Assembly: GCF_024349785.1 (NCBI RefSeq)
Contig: NZ_AP018817.1
Coordinates: forward strand, 3,379,501 to 3,443,500
Direction of reading: 5' to 3'
DNA length: 64,000 nt
Source of the DNA: Sphingomonas bisphenolicum
Lineage (GTDB): Bacteria; Pseudomonadota; Alphaproteobacteria; Sphingomonadales; Sphingomonadaceae
Below, in pieces: positions 46,314-54,693 of the stretch (its first letter is position 1; every line of letters starts with the position of its first letter). The translations under genes and the position numbers were made by a program. Under the pieces are notes generated by a model that was given only the letters and a program-made list of their open reading frames with translations, had not been told where the DNA came from and did not search any database.

Positions 46314-47102
46314 TCAGAGCTGCCGCTCGACCATCATCTTCTTGGTTTCGGCGATCGCCTTGGCCGGGCTGAGGCCCTTGGGGCAGACATTCGCGCAATT
46401 CATGATGGTGTGGCAGCGATAAAGGCGGAAGGGATCTTCCAGGTCGTCCAGACGCTCGCCGGTATATTCGTCGCGGCTGTCCGCCAGCCAGCGATAGGCC
46501 TGGAGCAGGATCGCCGGACCCAGGAACTTGTCCGAATTCCACCAGTAGGACGGGCAGCTGGTCGAGCAGCAGGCGCACAGGATGCACTCGTAGAGGCCGT
46601 CCAGCTTTTCGCGCTCGGCGGGCGACTGGAGCCGCTCCTTGCCCGAGGGCGGCGGCGACACGGTCTTCAGCCAGGGCTGGATCGAATTATACTGGGCGTA
46701 GAAATGGGTGAAGTCGGGCACCAGGTCCTTGATGACGTCCATATGCGGCAACGGCGTGATACGCACATCCTTGCCGCTGCATTCGTCGATCGCGGTGGTG
46801 CAGGCCAGGCCGTTCTTGCCGTTCATGTTCATCGAACAGCTGCCGCAAATGCCTTCGCGGCACGACCGGCGGAAGGTCAGCGTGGGATCATATTCATTCT
46901 TGATCTTCAGCAATGCGTCCAGAACCATCGGGCCGCACGCATCGAGATCGATGTCGAACGTGTCGTAGCGCGGGTTCTGGCCGGAGTCGGGATCGTAGCG
47001 ATAGACCTTGAAGCTGCGCACATTGGTCGCGCCGGCGGTCGCGGGGTGGGTCACGCCCTTGCCGCTGATCTTGCTGTTCTTGGGCAACGCAAATTCGGCC
47101 AT
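46314..47102 (-). CDS. sdhB: Succinate dehydrogenase iron-sulfur subunit
   Basis: 262 residues from ATG 47102. Plant-type [2Fe-2S] ligands in [16 protein letters not shown] plus a downstream Cys (LACTT), [4Fe-4S] in [16 protein letters not shown], and [3Fe-4S] in [16 protein letters not shown]. It transfers electrons from SdhA FAD to quinone in complex II on the inner membrane. sdhC, sdhD and sdhA are not in the window: a divergent gene lies directly upstream. A TTGCAA-type box sits 106 bases before the start. Confidence 0.96.
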   Translation of the reverse strand: MAEFALPKNSKISGKGVTHPATAGATNVRSFKVYRYDPDSGQNPRYDTFDIDLDACGPMVLDALLKIKNEYDPTLTFRRSCREGICGSCSMNMNGKNGLACTTAIDECSGKDVRITPLPHMDVIKDLVPDFTHFYAQYNSIQPWLKTVSPPPSGKERLQSPAEREKLDGLYECILCACCSTSCPSYWWNSDKFLGPAILLQAYRWLADSRDEYTGERLDDLEDPFRLYRCHTIMNCANVCPKGLSPAKAIAETKKMMVERQL

Positions 47103-47207
47103 CGCTCGTCGAGCCTCTTCGAATAGGTCTGTCTGGTCGGGGTCCGCATAACAAAAAATAAGCAAAGGTCCAGCGTCGTGGACCATGTTTCTGTCCTCAA
47201 GCGCTTG

Positions 47208-47224
47208 TTGCAAATGGCTTGCAA
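47208..47224. promoter_or_regulatory. TTGCAA-N5-TTGCAA box between sdhB and the CDP-glycerol gene
   Basis: TTGCAAATGGCTTGCAA, 17 bases with two identical TTGCAA half-sites five bases apart. 106 bases upstream of sdhB and 68 bases upstream of the divergent TTG start at 47292, so either or both could be controlled. Same spacing as the mdh box. Confidence 0.5.
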
Positions 47225-47291
47225 ATCATCGGAGGGCCGCTTGCTTCCTCCACCATCCGCGCTAGGGCGGCAAATCTCTAAGGATATAGTC

Positions 47292-48383
47292 TTGCCGACC
47301 GACATCGCCTTTCTCGCTATCGCCGAAGCGCAGCAGCTCTATCACTGGCTGCCCGCCGCGCTGGAACTGGCGCGCCGGCCCGACGTGCGGGTCAGCATAT
47401 TGTCGCCATCGGACCAGATATTGGCGCTGGTCGCCAGCTATGATCCGCAGGGCCGCCTCGCCTGCATCCGGCTGCGTCGGCCCCCCTCCCGCCCCGACTC
47501 GCTGTTCCGCCAGCCGTCCCGCCTCGCGACCCTGCTGCTCAACTATGCGACCATCGCACGCTTCCCGACTCTGGTGACGACCGAGATCAGCAGCGCCTGG
47601 CTGCGCCGCGTGCCGGGTTTCGCCTCCCGCCTCATCCTCATCAAACATGGCGCGGGCGACCGGGAGGGCGGCTACAAGAAACGCCATGCCGATTTCGACC
47701 TCACCCTGGTCGCGGGCGAAAAGGACCGCCGCCGCATGATCGATCGCGGCCTGTGCACGCCCGAAACGGTCGCGGTCGGCGGCTATCCCAAGTTCGAGCT
47801 GAAAGCGCCGCGCCAGCGCTATTTCTACAATGACGACCCGGTGCTGCTCTATAACCCGCATTTCGACCCGAAACTCTCCTCCTGGATAAAGCACGGGCCA
47901 CAGGTGCTTGCCGCGCTGGAGGCCCTGGTCGGCTGGAACGTCATTATCGCCCCCCATACCAAGCTGGCGCGCACCGCCGCCCCGATCGCCAGCCCCGCGC
48001 CGCATATCCGCATCGACATGGGCAGCCGCCATTCGATCGACATGAGCTATACGATGAGCGCGGACGTCTATCTGGGCGACGTATCGAGCCAGGTCTATGA
48101 ATTCCTGCTCCACCCGCGCCCCTGCATCTTCCTCAATCTCGACCATCGCGACGGCGCGGGCGACGCCTTCGCCCATTGGCGGCTGGGCCAGGTGATCGAG
48201 TCCGCCGACGCGCTGCCCGCCGCGCTCGCCCGCGCAACCGACTTGCAACCCGGCTTCGTTGCTGCTCAGGAAGCAGCGATGCAGCAATCGATCGACCTGT
48301 CCCCGGCCCCCGCTTCGCAGCGCCAGGCCGACCTCATCCTGAATTTCGCCCACACACACCATCTTGCGACGAGCCAAGCATGA
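47292..48383 (+). CDS. CDP-glycerol glycerophosphotransferase-like protein
   Basis: 363 residues with a TTG start at 47292 behind AAGGA, giving the family-like start PTDIAFLAIAEAQQLYHWLP; a longer GTG start at 47178 is less likely. The first half forms a Rossmann-like GT-B domain (VRVSILSPSDQILALVASYDP). The second shows LILIKHGAGDREGGYKKRH, VAVGGYPKFEL, LLYNPHFDPKLSSW, ADVYLGDVSSQVYEFLLHPRPCIFLN; the final block is the TagB/TagF-type donor site (D-SS). Such enzymes transfer polyol-phosphate from CDP-polyol in teichoic acid-like synthesis. In a Gram-negative the product is unknown. Stop overlaps the next start (ATGA). Confidence 0.82.
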   Translation: MPTDIAFLAIAEAQQLYHWLPAALELARRPDVRVSILSPSDQILALVASYDPQGRLACIRLRRPPSRPDSLFRQPSRLATLLLNYATIARFPTLVTTEISSAWLRRVPGFASRLILIKHGAGDREGGYKKRHADFDLTLVAGEKDRRRMIDRGLCTPETVAVGGYPKFELKAPRQRYFYNDDPVLLYNPHFDPKLSSWIKHGPQVLAALEALVGWNVIIAPHTKLARTAAPIASPAPHIRIDMGSRHSIDMSYTMSADVYLGDVSSQVYEFLLHPRPCIFLNLDHRDGAGDAFAHWRLGQVIESADALPAALARATDLQPGFVAAQEAAMQQSIDLSPAPASQRQADLILNFAHTHHLATSQA

Positions 48384-49483
48384 CCCAGATCCTCGCCACC
48401 ACCCTTGGCCCCGTCCGCCTTCTGGGCGACAATCCGACGCCGATCTGGGGCATGGCCAATGCCGAACGCAATCGCCGCATGGCGGAAAGCGCCGCGAAGA
48501 ACGGCAGCCATCTGGCGGCGGGGCATGAACTGGTCTTCAACCTCCTCTATGCCTTCGACCCGCTGCTGCTGCGGCTGGTGCTCGAAACGCCCGGCACGCT
48601 CTTCGCCTGGGGCCGGACGCCGATCGTGGGCCAGGTGCCGCAGGGCAGCGATCCCCTCGCCGCGCCGCATGTCATCGACCTGTCGGACGGCCGCAGGCTC
48701 TACAATCGCCAGTTGCGCAAGCTGGAGCAACCGATGGTGCGCGAGCTGACCCCGGCGACCCGGCGGGAGATCGAGCGGCGCAGCTATTTCGGCGCCTATA
48801 AGGGCGTCACGGACCTGCTCACCAAATATCTCTGGCCCGAACTGGCGCTGATCCTGACCCGCATCGCCGCGCAGTTGAAGATGACGCCCAACATGGTGTC
48901 GGTGATCGGCGTCACCCTCTGCCTGGTCGCGACCTTCCTCTTCGCCGAGGGGATGTACTGGACCGGCTTCCTGAGCGGCTTCATCTTCATGGTGCTGGAC
49001 ACGGTCGACGGCAAACTCGCCCGCTGCACCATCACCTCGTCCAAATGGGGCAATGTGATCGACCATGGCGTCGACCTCGTCCACCCGCCCTTCTGGTGGT
49101 ATTTCTGGGGCACGGGCCTGGCCTATTGGGGGCTGTCGCTCTCGACCCGCGCCTTCGCGCTGGTGATGGCGGCGGTGATCGCAGGCTATGTGCTGCAACG
49201 GCTGATCGAGGGCATGTTCCTCAAGGACTTCAAGATGGACATCCATGTCTGGCGTCCCTTCGACAGCCAGTTCCGCCTCGTCACCGCACGCCGCAACCCG
49301 AACATGGTGATCCTGTTCGTGTCGCTGCTCTTCGGCCGCCCCGACATCGGCCTGATCGCGCTGGCCTGGTGGACGGTCCTCTCGCTGGTCGTCCACGCCG
49401 TGCGACTGGCCCAGGCCTATGCCGTCAAGCGTTCGGGCCGTCCGATCGTGAGCTGGATGGACGAAGCGGAGGCCGCAGCATGA
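48380..49483 (+). CDS. CDP-alcohol phosphatidyltransferase with an extra N-terminal domain
   Basis: 367 residues from ATG 48380. Residues 1-135 are a soluble domain I do not recognise as an intact catalytic fold. It sits where bifunctional IPC transferase/DIPP synthase proteins carry a nucleotidyltransferase, and RRSYFGAYKGVTDLLTKY is a linker to the membrane part. The membrane enzyme from about 150 has the complete CDP-OH motif: D210-G211, A214-R215, G224, D228, D232 in DGKLARCTIT...WGNVIDHGVD. Several membrane helices follow. It condenses a CDP-alcohol with another alcohol, possibly inositol- or glycerol-phosphate. Coupled to genes on both sides by 4-base overlaps. Confidence 0.85.
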   Translation: MTQILATTLGPVRLLGDNPTPIWGMANAERNRRMAESAAKNGSHLAAGHELVFNLLYAFDPLLLRLVLETPGTLFAWGRTPIVGQVPQGSDPLAAPHVIDLSDGRRLYNRQLRKLEQPMVRELTPATRREIERRSYFGAYKGVTDLLTKYLWPELALILTRIAAQLKMTPNMVSVIGVTLCLVATFLFAEGMYWTGFLSGFIFMVLDTVDGKLARCTITSSKWGNVIDHGVDLVHPPFWWYFWGTGLAYWGLSLSTRAFALVMAAVIAGYVLQRLIEGMFLKDFKMDIHVWRPFDSQFRLVTARRNPNMVILFVSLLFGRPDIGLIALAWWTVLSLVVHAVRLAQAYAVKRSGRPIVSWMDEAEAAA

Positions 49484-49917
49484 ATGCCACCATCGCAAAA
49501 TTCGGCTGGCCCGCGACCCTGATCGCGGAATTCGACCACTGGGTCGTGCTGCTCCGTCCTACCCAGCCGACGCTGGGATCGCTGGTGCTGGCGGCGAAGA
49601 GCGACGCGACCGCCTTCGGCGACCTGCCGGCGGAGGCCCATGCAGAATTGAAGACCGCCACCGCCACGATCGAGGCGGCGCTCACCAGGGCGGTGGGCTA
49701 TGCGAAGATCAATTATCTGATGCTGATGATGGTCGACCCCCATGTCCATTTCCACGTCATCCCCCGCTATGAAGGAACGCGCAGCGGCGGCGGCTTGACG
49801 GTGGCCGATGCGGGCTGGCCGGGGCAACCGGAACTGGGCGCGGCGGTAAGGCCGGACGGCGCGCTCGACGATTTGCGGGCGTGGTTGCAAGGCTGGTTCG
49901 ACGGGGCCATGGCGTAG
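49480..49917 (+). CDS. HIT-family nucleotide hydrolase/transferase
   Basis: 145 residues from ATG 49480. The histidine triad is HVHFH (H88, H90, H92) in PHVHFHVIPRY; the N-terminal WVVLLRPTQPTLGSLVLAAK is the HIT strand-helix. HIT proteins hydrolyse or transfer nucleotidyl groups. In this operon it could clear CMP/CDP by-products or work on the CDP-polyol donor (inference). Its start overlaps the CDP-alcohol enzyme stop by 4 bases, so three genes form one coupled unit. It ends 32 bases from the convergent FAD gene. Confidence 0.85.
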   Translation: MNATIAKFGWPATLIAEFDHWVVLLRPTQPTLGSLVLAAKSDATAFGDLPAEAHAELKTATATIEAALTRAVGYAKINYLMLMMVDPHVHFHVIPRYEGTRSGGGLTVADAGWPGQPELGAAVRPDGALDDLRAWLQGWFDGAMA

Positions 49918-49949
49918 CGCCAGCCCGCCTTCCCGCACAGGCACGCCAG

Positions 49950-51164
49950 CTAAGCCCGCCGCCCGGCGTCGGGCGACCGGATATGTTCGCGGCGCACGCC
50001 CAGACCCAGCAACCGCGCCGGCACTCCCCGCAGCGCAGCGTGCCGGTCCAGCATACGCACCGCCAGGGGTGGCCCGTCCAACCGCGCATCGGGCCGCAGC
50101 AACGCGCCGATGATCCGGTCATGCGCGATCTTTTGCACCCGCTGGATCAGCCATGTCGGCCACATTCGCCGCTGCTGGACGACCGCCGCCAGCCCGTCCG
50201 CCATGGCGCCCGCGGCCATCTGCGCCGCCATGATATTGGCCGCCGCCACCGCATCCTGGATCGCCAGGTTGATGCCGACCCCGCCCACCGGCGACATGGC
50301 GTGCGCCGCATCGCCGATCGCCAGCAATCCCGGCCGGTGCCAGCGCGTCAGCCGGTCGAGCGCCACCGACAGCAATTTCACCTGGTCCCAGTGGGTCAGC
50401 GCCTCCGCTGCCGACGCCATCTCGCGATTCAGCGTCGCAATTTCGGCGCGAAAAGCGGGCAGGCCCCGCGCCCGCACCGCATCGGCCTGCCCCTTGGCGA
50501 AGACATAGGCGCATTGCCAATATTCGCCCCGGTCGATCTGCACGAACAGCCGCCCCGCCTCGAACACGCCCATCGTCTCGTTGCCCGTTCCCGCGGTCTT
50601 GGGCAGGCGGAACCAGAAGACGTCCATCGGTGCGCCCAGATCCTTGCGCGGCAGCGCCGCCGCGTCGCGCAGCACCGACCGGCGGCCATCGGCGGCAATG
50701 ACATAATCGGCCGCGATCACCTGTCCGTCCGCCATCCGCACCCCGTTCACCCGCTTGTGTGCATCATGGGTCAGGCCGGTCGCCTCGGTCTCCATGCGCA
50801 GCGTGAAATCAGGATAGCGCTTCGCTTCTGCCGCCAGGAAGTCGAGAAATTCCCATTGCGGCATCATCGCGATGAACCGGCTCTCCACCGGCAGGCGGCG
50901 GAAATCGGCGATCCGCACCGTCTGTCCGCCGATCCGCGCGCGCAACTGGTCGACCCTGTCGTGCGGGCGCCGCAACAGCGCGTCGCGCAGCCCCAGTTCG
51001 CGGAACAGTTCCAGCGTCGAAGGATGGACGGTATCGCCCCGAAAATCGCGCAGGAAATCGCCATGCTTTTCCAGCACCGTGGTCGGCACGCCCGCCCGCG
51101 CGAACAGCAACCCCGCCATCATCCCCGCAGGCCCGCCACCGACAATGACCAGATGCGACGCCAT
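49950..51164 (-). CDS. FAD-dependent monooxygenase/oxidoreductase
   Basis: 404 residues, p-hydroxybenzoate hydroxylase fold. GxGxxG region LVIVGGGPAGMMAGLLFARAG, second FAD motif YVIAADGRRSVLRD (the DG motif), third GLLAIGDAAHAMSPVGGVGINLAIQDA. This suits flavin hydroxylases such as UbiH-type or aromatic-ring hydroxylases, but nothing nearby indicates the substrate. It lies 42 bases downstream of glmS on the same strand, probably read through from it. Confidence 0.9.
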   Translation of the reverse strand: MASHLVIVGGGPAGMMAGLLFARAGVPTTVLEKHGDFLRDFRGDTVHPSTLELFRELGLRDALLRRPHDRVDQLRARIGGQTVRIADFRRLPVESRFIAMMPQWEFLDFLAAEAKRYPDFTLRMETEATGLTHDAHKRVNGVRMADGQVIAADYVIAADGRRSVLRDAAALPRKDLGAPMDVFWFRLPKTAGTGNETMGVFEAGRLFVQIDRGEYWQCAYVFAKGQADAVRARGLPAFRAEIATLNREMASAAEALTHWDQVKLLSVALDRLTRWHRPGLLAIGDAAHAMSPVGGVGINLAIQDAVAAANIMAAQMAAGAMADGLAAVVQQRRMWPTWLIQRVQKIAHDRIIGALLRPDARLDGPPLAVRMLDRHAALRGVPARLLGLGVRREHIRSPDAGRRA

Positions 51165-51206
51165 GGCCGATCTCCCAAAGCGGCATCATAGCATCGTTCG
51201 CCCGGC

Positions 51207-53030
51207 CTATTCCACCGTCACGCTCTTCGCCAGATTGCGCGGCTGATCGACATCCGTCCCCTTCGCCACTGCGACATGGTAAGCCAGCAACTGCACCGGC
51301 ACCGCATAGACCAAAGGCGCGATCAGCGGATGCACCTTGGGCATCTCGATCGTCGCCATACAGCCCTCGCCCGCCGCCGCAATGCCTTCCGCGTCGGAAA
51401 TCAGCACCACCTTGCCGCCGCGTGCCTGCACTTCCTGCATATTGCTCACGGTCTTCTCGAACAGCGGGCCACTGGGCGCGATCACGATCACCGGCACCAG
51501 TTCGTCGATCAATGCGATCGGCCCATGCTTCATCTCGCCCGCGGCATAGCCCTCGGCATGGATATAGCTGATTTCCTTGAGTTTCAGCGCCCCTTCCAGC
51601 GCCATAGGATAGTCCGGCCCGCGGCCCAGATACAGCACGTCCCGCGCCGGCGCGATCAGGTGCGCCATCGCCTCGATCTGCCCGTCGCGGCTCAGTGCCT
51701 CGTTCAAGGCCGCAGGCGCCTCGCTCAGGTGCCAGACGATCTGCGCCTCCTCCTGTGGCGTCAGCCGACCCTTGGCCCGCGCCAGATTGGCCGCCAGCGC
51801 CGCCAGCACCGCCAACTGGCAGGTGAACGCCTTGGTCGACGCCACGCCGATTTCCGGTCCGGCATGGGTCGGCAACAGCAGGTCCGCCTCGCGCGCCATC
51901 GAACTGGTCGGCACGTTCACCACCACCGCGATGATCTGCCCCTCCGCCTTGGCATGGCGCAGCGCGGCCAGCGTATCGGCCGTCTCGCCCGACTGGCTGA
52001 TGAACAGCGCCAGCCCGCCCGCCTCCAGCACCGGGTCGCGATAGCGGAACTCGCTCGCGACATCGATGTCCACGGCCACGCGCGCGAATTTCTCGAACCA
52101 ATATTTCGCCACCAGCCCGGCATAATAGCTGGTGCCGCACGCGACGATGGTGATGCGCTTCACCGCGCCCAGGTCGAACTCCATGTCGGGCATGGCGACC
52201 TCATTCTCCATCCGGCGCAGATAGGAACGCAGCGTCTGGGCGACCACGACCGGCTGCTCGTAAATCTCCTTCTGCATGAAGTGGCGATGATTGCCCTTGT
52301 CGATCATCGCCCCCGACACGCCGGAAATCGTCACCGGCCGCTCGACCGGCCGGTTGTCCTTGTCGAAAATTGCGGCGCCATCCGCCGTGACGACGACCCA
52401 GTCGCCTTCCTCCAGATAGGCGATGCGCTGGGTCAGCGGCGCCAGCGCCAGCGCGTCCGACCCCAGATAGGTTTCCCCCTCGCCATAGCCGACCACCAGC
52501 GGCGACCCCAGCCGCGCGCCGATCAGCATGTCGGGATGGCTGCGGAACGCGATAGCCAGCGCGAAGGCGCCATGCAGCCGCGGCAACACCTGCGCCACGG
52601 CCTCTTGCGGCGACGCGCCCTGCTCCACCAGTTCGCTCACCAGATGGGCGACGACCTCGGTGTCGGTCTGGCTGTCGAAATGCCGGCCCCGCGCCATCAA
52701 CTCCGCGCGCAGCGACTTGAAATTCTCGATGATGCCGTTGTGGACCAGCGCGACTTCGCTGGTCGCATGGGGGTGGGCGTTGCTGGTGGTCGGCGCGCCA
52801 TGCGTCGCCCAGCGGGTGTGCGCGATGCCGGTCGTGCCAGGCAGCGGCTCGTCGCGCAATTCGCGCACCAGATTCGCCAGCTTCCCCTCGGCCCGTCGCC
52901 GCTCGATCGCGCCGTCATGGATGGTGGCCACGCCCGCGCTGTCATAACCGCGATATTCCAGCCGCTTCAAACCGTCGACCAGCCGTTCCGCCACGTCGTC
53001 CTTGCCGATGATGCCGATGATGCCGCACAT
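51207..53030 (-). CDS. glmS: Glutamine-fructose-6-phosphate aminotransferase (isomerizing)
   Basis: 607 residues. N-terminal amidotransferase with Cys2 nucleophile (MCGIIGIIG), YRGYDSAG and HTRWATHGAP; two SIS domains with VACGTSYYAGLVAKYW and ISQSGETADTL; C-terminal NLAKSVTVE, the conserved end. Makes glucosamine-6-phosphate, first step of UDP-GlcNAc synthesis for peptidoglycan and LPS. The 15-base gap to the upstream PIN gene leaves no room for a glmS ribozyme. glmU is close by on the same strand, with the toxin-antitoxin pair and a phosphoesterase between them. Confidence 0.98.
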   Translation of the reverse strand: MCGIIGIIGKDDVAERLVDGLKRLEYRGYDSAGVATIHDGAIERRRAEGKLANLVRELRDEPLPGTTGIAHTRWATHGAPTTSNAHPHATSEVALVHNGIIENFKSLRAELMARGRHFDSQTDTEVVAHLVSELVEQGASPQEAVAQVLPRLHGAFALAIAFRSHPDMLIGARLGSPLVVGYGEGETYLGSDALALAPLTQRIAYLEEGDWVVVTADGAAIFDKDNRPVERPVTISGVSGAMIDKGNHRHFMQKEIYEQPVVVAQTLRSYLRRMENEVAMPDMEFDLGAVKRITIVACGTSYYAGLVAKYWFEKFARVAVDIDVASEFRYRDPVLEAGGLALFISQSGETADTLAALRHAKAEGQIIAVVVNVPTSSMAREADLLLPTHAGPEIGVASTKAFTCQLAVLAALAANLARAKGRLTPQEEAQIVWHLSEAPAALNEALSRDGQIEAMAHLIAPARDVLYLGRGPDYPMALEGALKLKEISYIHAEGYAAGEMKHGPIALIDELVPVIVIAPSGPLFEKTVSNMQEVQARGGKVVLISDAEGIAAAGEGCMATIEMPKVHPLIAPLVYAVPVQLLAYHVAVAKGTDVDQPRNLAKSVTVE

Positions 53031-53045
53031 GTGCCGGAAAGCCTT

Positions 53046-53426
53046 TCAGAGTGTATAGGGAACGCGGATGCCCGGCATCTCTGCCGGGAAATCCTTTGTA
53101 TTTCGTGTCACCAGCACGCGGCCGCGCAATTGCGCCGTGGCCAGGATGATCGCGTCCATCGCTTTGAGCCGCCCCCGTTCGCGGCGCAAGGCCGCCGCGC
53201 GCTTGCCGACCTCCGCGTCGATCTCGTCCACGCCAAAGCCGGACAGGAGCGTTTCCGCCCGCCACAGCCCGTCGCCCGACCCTTTCGACATCACTTCGAT
53301 CCATACCGCCCGGCTGATCCACGCCCGCGCGCCATAGTCGGTCGCGCGGTCGATTTCCATACGGGCCGGGGCAAAGCCCGCCAAGGCATCGATGATGATA
53401 TTGGAATCGAAGCTGAAACCACTCAC
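53046..53426 (-). CDS. PIN-domain toxin (VapC-like)
   Basis: 126 residues. First acid D7 in FSFDSNIIIDAL; second in WIEVMSK (Glu); third in LKAMDAIILATAQ (Asp); fourth region VTRNTKDF. This is the four-acid PIN pattern for a Mg-dependent RNase. VapC toxins usually cleave tRNA-fMet or 23S rRNA; the target here is unknown. The antitoxin gene overlaps its start by 4 bases. It ends 15 bases before glmS. Confidence 0.9.
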   Translation of the reverse strand: MSGFSFDSNIIIDALAGFAPARMEIDRATDYGARAWISRAVWIEVMSKGSGDGLWRAETLLSGFGVDEIDAEVGKRAAALRRERGRLKAMDAIILATAQLRGRVLVTRNTKDFPAEMPGIRVPYTL

Positions 53427-53797
53427 CGGGACACGGGCTTCTTGGCGCCGGGATATTTGCCCGCCATCATATCGAGATAAATCTGACGCTGGCGATCATC
53501 CTCCGCGTCGAACAGGTCGGGAAACTCCGCCCTGGTCTCTTCATAATCATCGTCCCAGGGCCGGGTCGACGACGCCCGCTCGCGCCGCTGCCACGCGACC
53601 GCATCGCCGATATCGACCTCGTCCTTCCAGGCGCCAAAGCCGATATCGAGCCATTTCTTGCTGGTGAGCGATTCCGCTTCGGCGCGATAATCGCGCACCG
53701 CCTCCCGCAGCACCGCCGCCCGCGACTTGCCCTGCTCGCGCGCCATCTGGTCGAGCCATTTGACATCATCGTCGGGAATGTCGGCCAGGAAACGCAT
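53423..53797 (-). CDS. Ribbon-helix-helix antitoxin for the PIN toxin
   Basis: 124 residues, long for a VapB. The N-terminal half is a plausible RHH DNA-binding domain: RFLADIPDDDVKWLDQMAREQGKSRAAVLREAVRDYRAE (read as strand-helix-helix, about residues 2-40). The acidic C-terminal half (DYEETRAEFPDLFDAEDDRQRQ) should bind the toxin. Palindromes at 53804-53825 lie directly upstream. The 3' end overlaps the toxin start by 4 bases. Confidence 0.85.
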   Translation of the reverse strand: MRFLADIPDDDVKWLDQMAREQGKSRAAVLREAVRDYRAEAESLTSKKWLDIGFGAWKDEVDIGDAVAWQRRERASSTRPWDDDYEETRAEFPDLFDAEDDRQRQIYLDMMAGKYPGAKKPVSR

Positions 53798-53803
53798 GAT
53801 GCC

Positions 53804-53825
53804 ATGATATCATATCATGATATCA
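53804..53825. promoter_or_regulatory. Operator: two TGATATCA boxes before the antitoxin gene
   Basis: Perfect 8-base palindromes TGATATCA at 53805-53812 and 53818-53825, centred 13 bases apart, with a 12-base perfect palindrome ATATCATGATAT (53812-53823) overlapping them. It lies 6 bases upstream of the antitoxin start and contains the stop codon of the preceding metallophosphoesterase gene. Typical autorepression site of RHH antitoxins. Confidence 0.7.
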
Positions 53826-54693
53826 GGTCAAGTCGCGGCCGGATCGTCACCAGCCAGATATCCGGCGGCGCCAGCATCCGAAACGGCGCGCTGCTCGTCC
53901 CCACCCCGCCCGACACGATCATCGTCCGCGCGCCTTCTCGATACAGCCCGCACGCATAGCGTGTCCCATATTTCGACGGCACATAAACGACGCCCAGGAA
54001 TGGCAGGGCGATCTGCCCGCAATGGGTGTGGCCAGCGAGTGTAAGCGACGCCGCATCGGGTAGTCGCGGAAAAACATCCGGCCCATGCGACAGGATCAGC
54101 GGCGCGCCGCCCGCTTGGCGCATCGCCGCCAGCGTGTCGGGCATGTCGATCCGGCGGGTATAGACATCCTTCAACCCGCCGATCGCCAGCGGCCCACGCC
54201 GCACCGCGCCGTCCTGCAACAGGGTGACGCCGATCCGCGCGAACGCGGCACGCCAGTCCGGCCCGCTCAGCGCCCGGCGATTGCGCTTGCTGCGGCTGTC
54301 ATGATTGCCCAGCACCGCCACCACGCCCAGCGGTGCGCGCAACCGGGCGAACGGCGCGATGCTCGCCCGCGCATCATAGGTCGCCCCGCCCTTGTCATCG
54401 CCGATATAGTCGCCGCCCAGCAGGATCAGGTCGGGCCTGAGCGCATTGATCTGCGCCACGATCCGGCGCAGCCGATCCGGGCTGTTGTCCGGCCCCGACA
54501 AATGCGTGTCGGTCAGCAGCGCGACGGTGACGGGTGCGCGCGGCGCGCCCGCCGGAAAGGGCAGTATGATCTCCGCCCGCCGCACGACCGGCATGGCGCT
54601 GGCGTTGTGGAGGAGCCAGCCGACAAAAGCGAGGATCGCCAGCAAAAGGCACAGGCTTCCTGTCAACCACGGGCGGCGGCGGACAAAACTCAT
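53815..54693 (-). CDS. Membrane-anchored metallophosphoesterase (YkuE/YaeI-like)
   Basis: 292 residues from ATG 54693. An N-terminal membrane helix (WLTGSLCLLLAILAFVGWLL, about 9-28) puts the catalytic domain in the periplasm. Dinuclear metal site motifs in order: LLTDTHLSG (DxH), LLGGDYIGD (GD), VLGNHDSR (GNHD), LSHGPDVF (H) and AGHTHCGQ (GHTH). YkuE/YaeI-type enzymes act on phosphodiesters, some on UDP-diacylglucosamine (LpxH/LpxI-like). The glmU gene overlaps its start by 4 bases, so a UDP-sugar or lipid A link is plausible (inference). Confidence 0.88.
   Translation of the reverse strand: MSFVRRRPWLTGSLCLLLAILAFVGWLLHNASAMPVVRRAEIILPFPAGAPRAPVTVALLTDTHLSGPDNSPDRLRRIVAQINALRPDLILLGGDYIGDDKGGATYDARASIAPFARLRAPLGVVAVLGNHDSRSKRNRRALSGPDWRAAFARIGVTLLQDGAVRRGPLAIGGLKDVYTRRIDMPDTLAAMRQAGGAPLILSHGPDVFPRLPDAASLTLAGHTHCGQIALPFLGVVYVPSKYGTRYACGLYREGARTMIVSGGVGTSSAPFRMLAPPDIWLVTIRPRLDLIS

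Noticed and set aside
53031..53045. glmS ribozyme upstream of glmS
   Set aside because: Only 15 bases separate glmS from the upstream gene, too short for the ribozyme.
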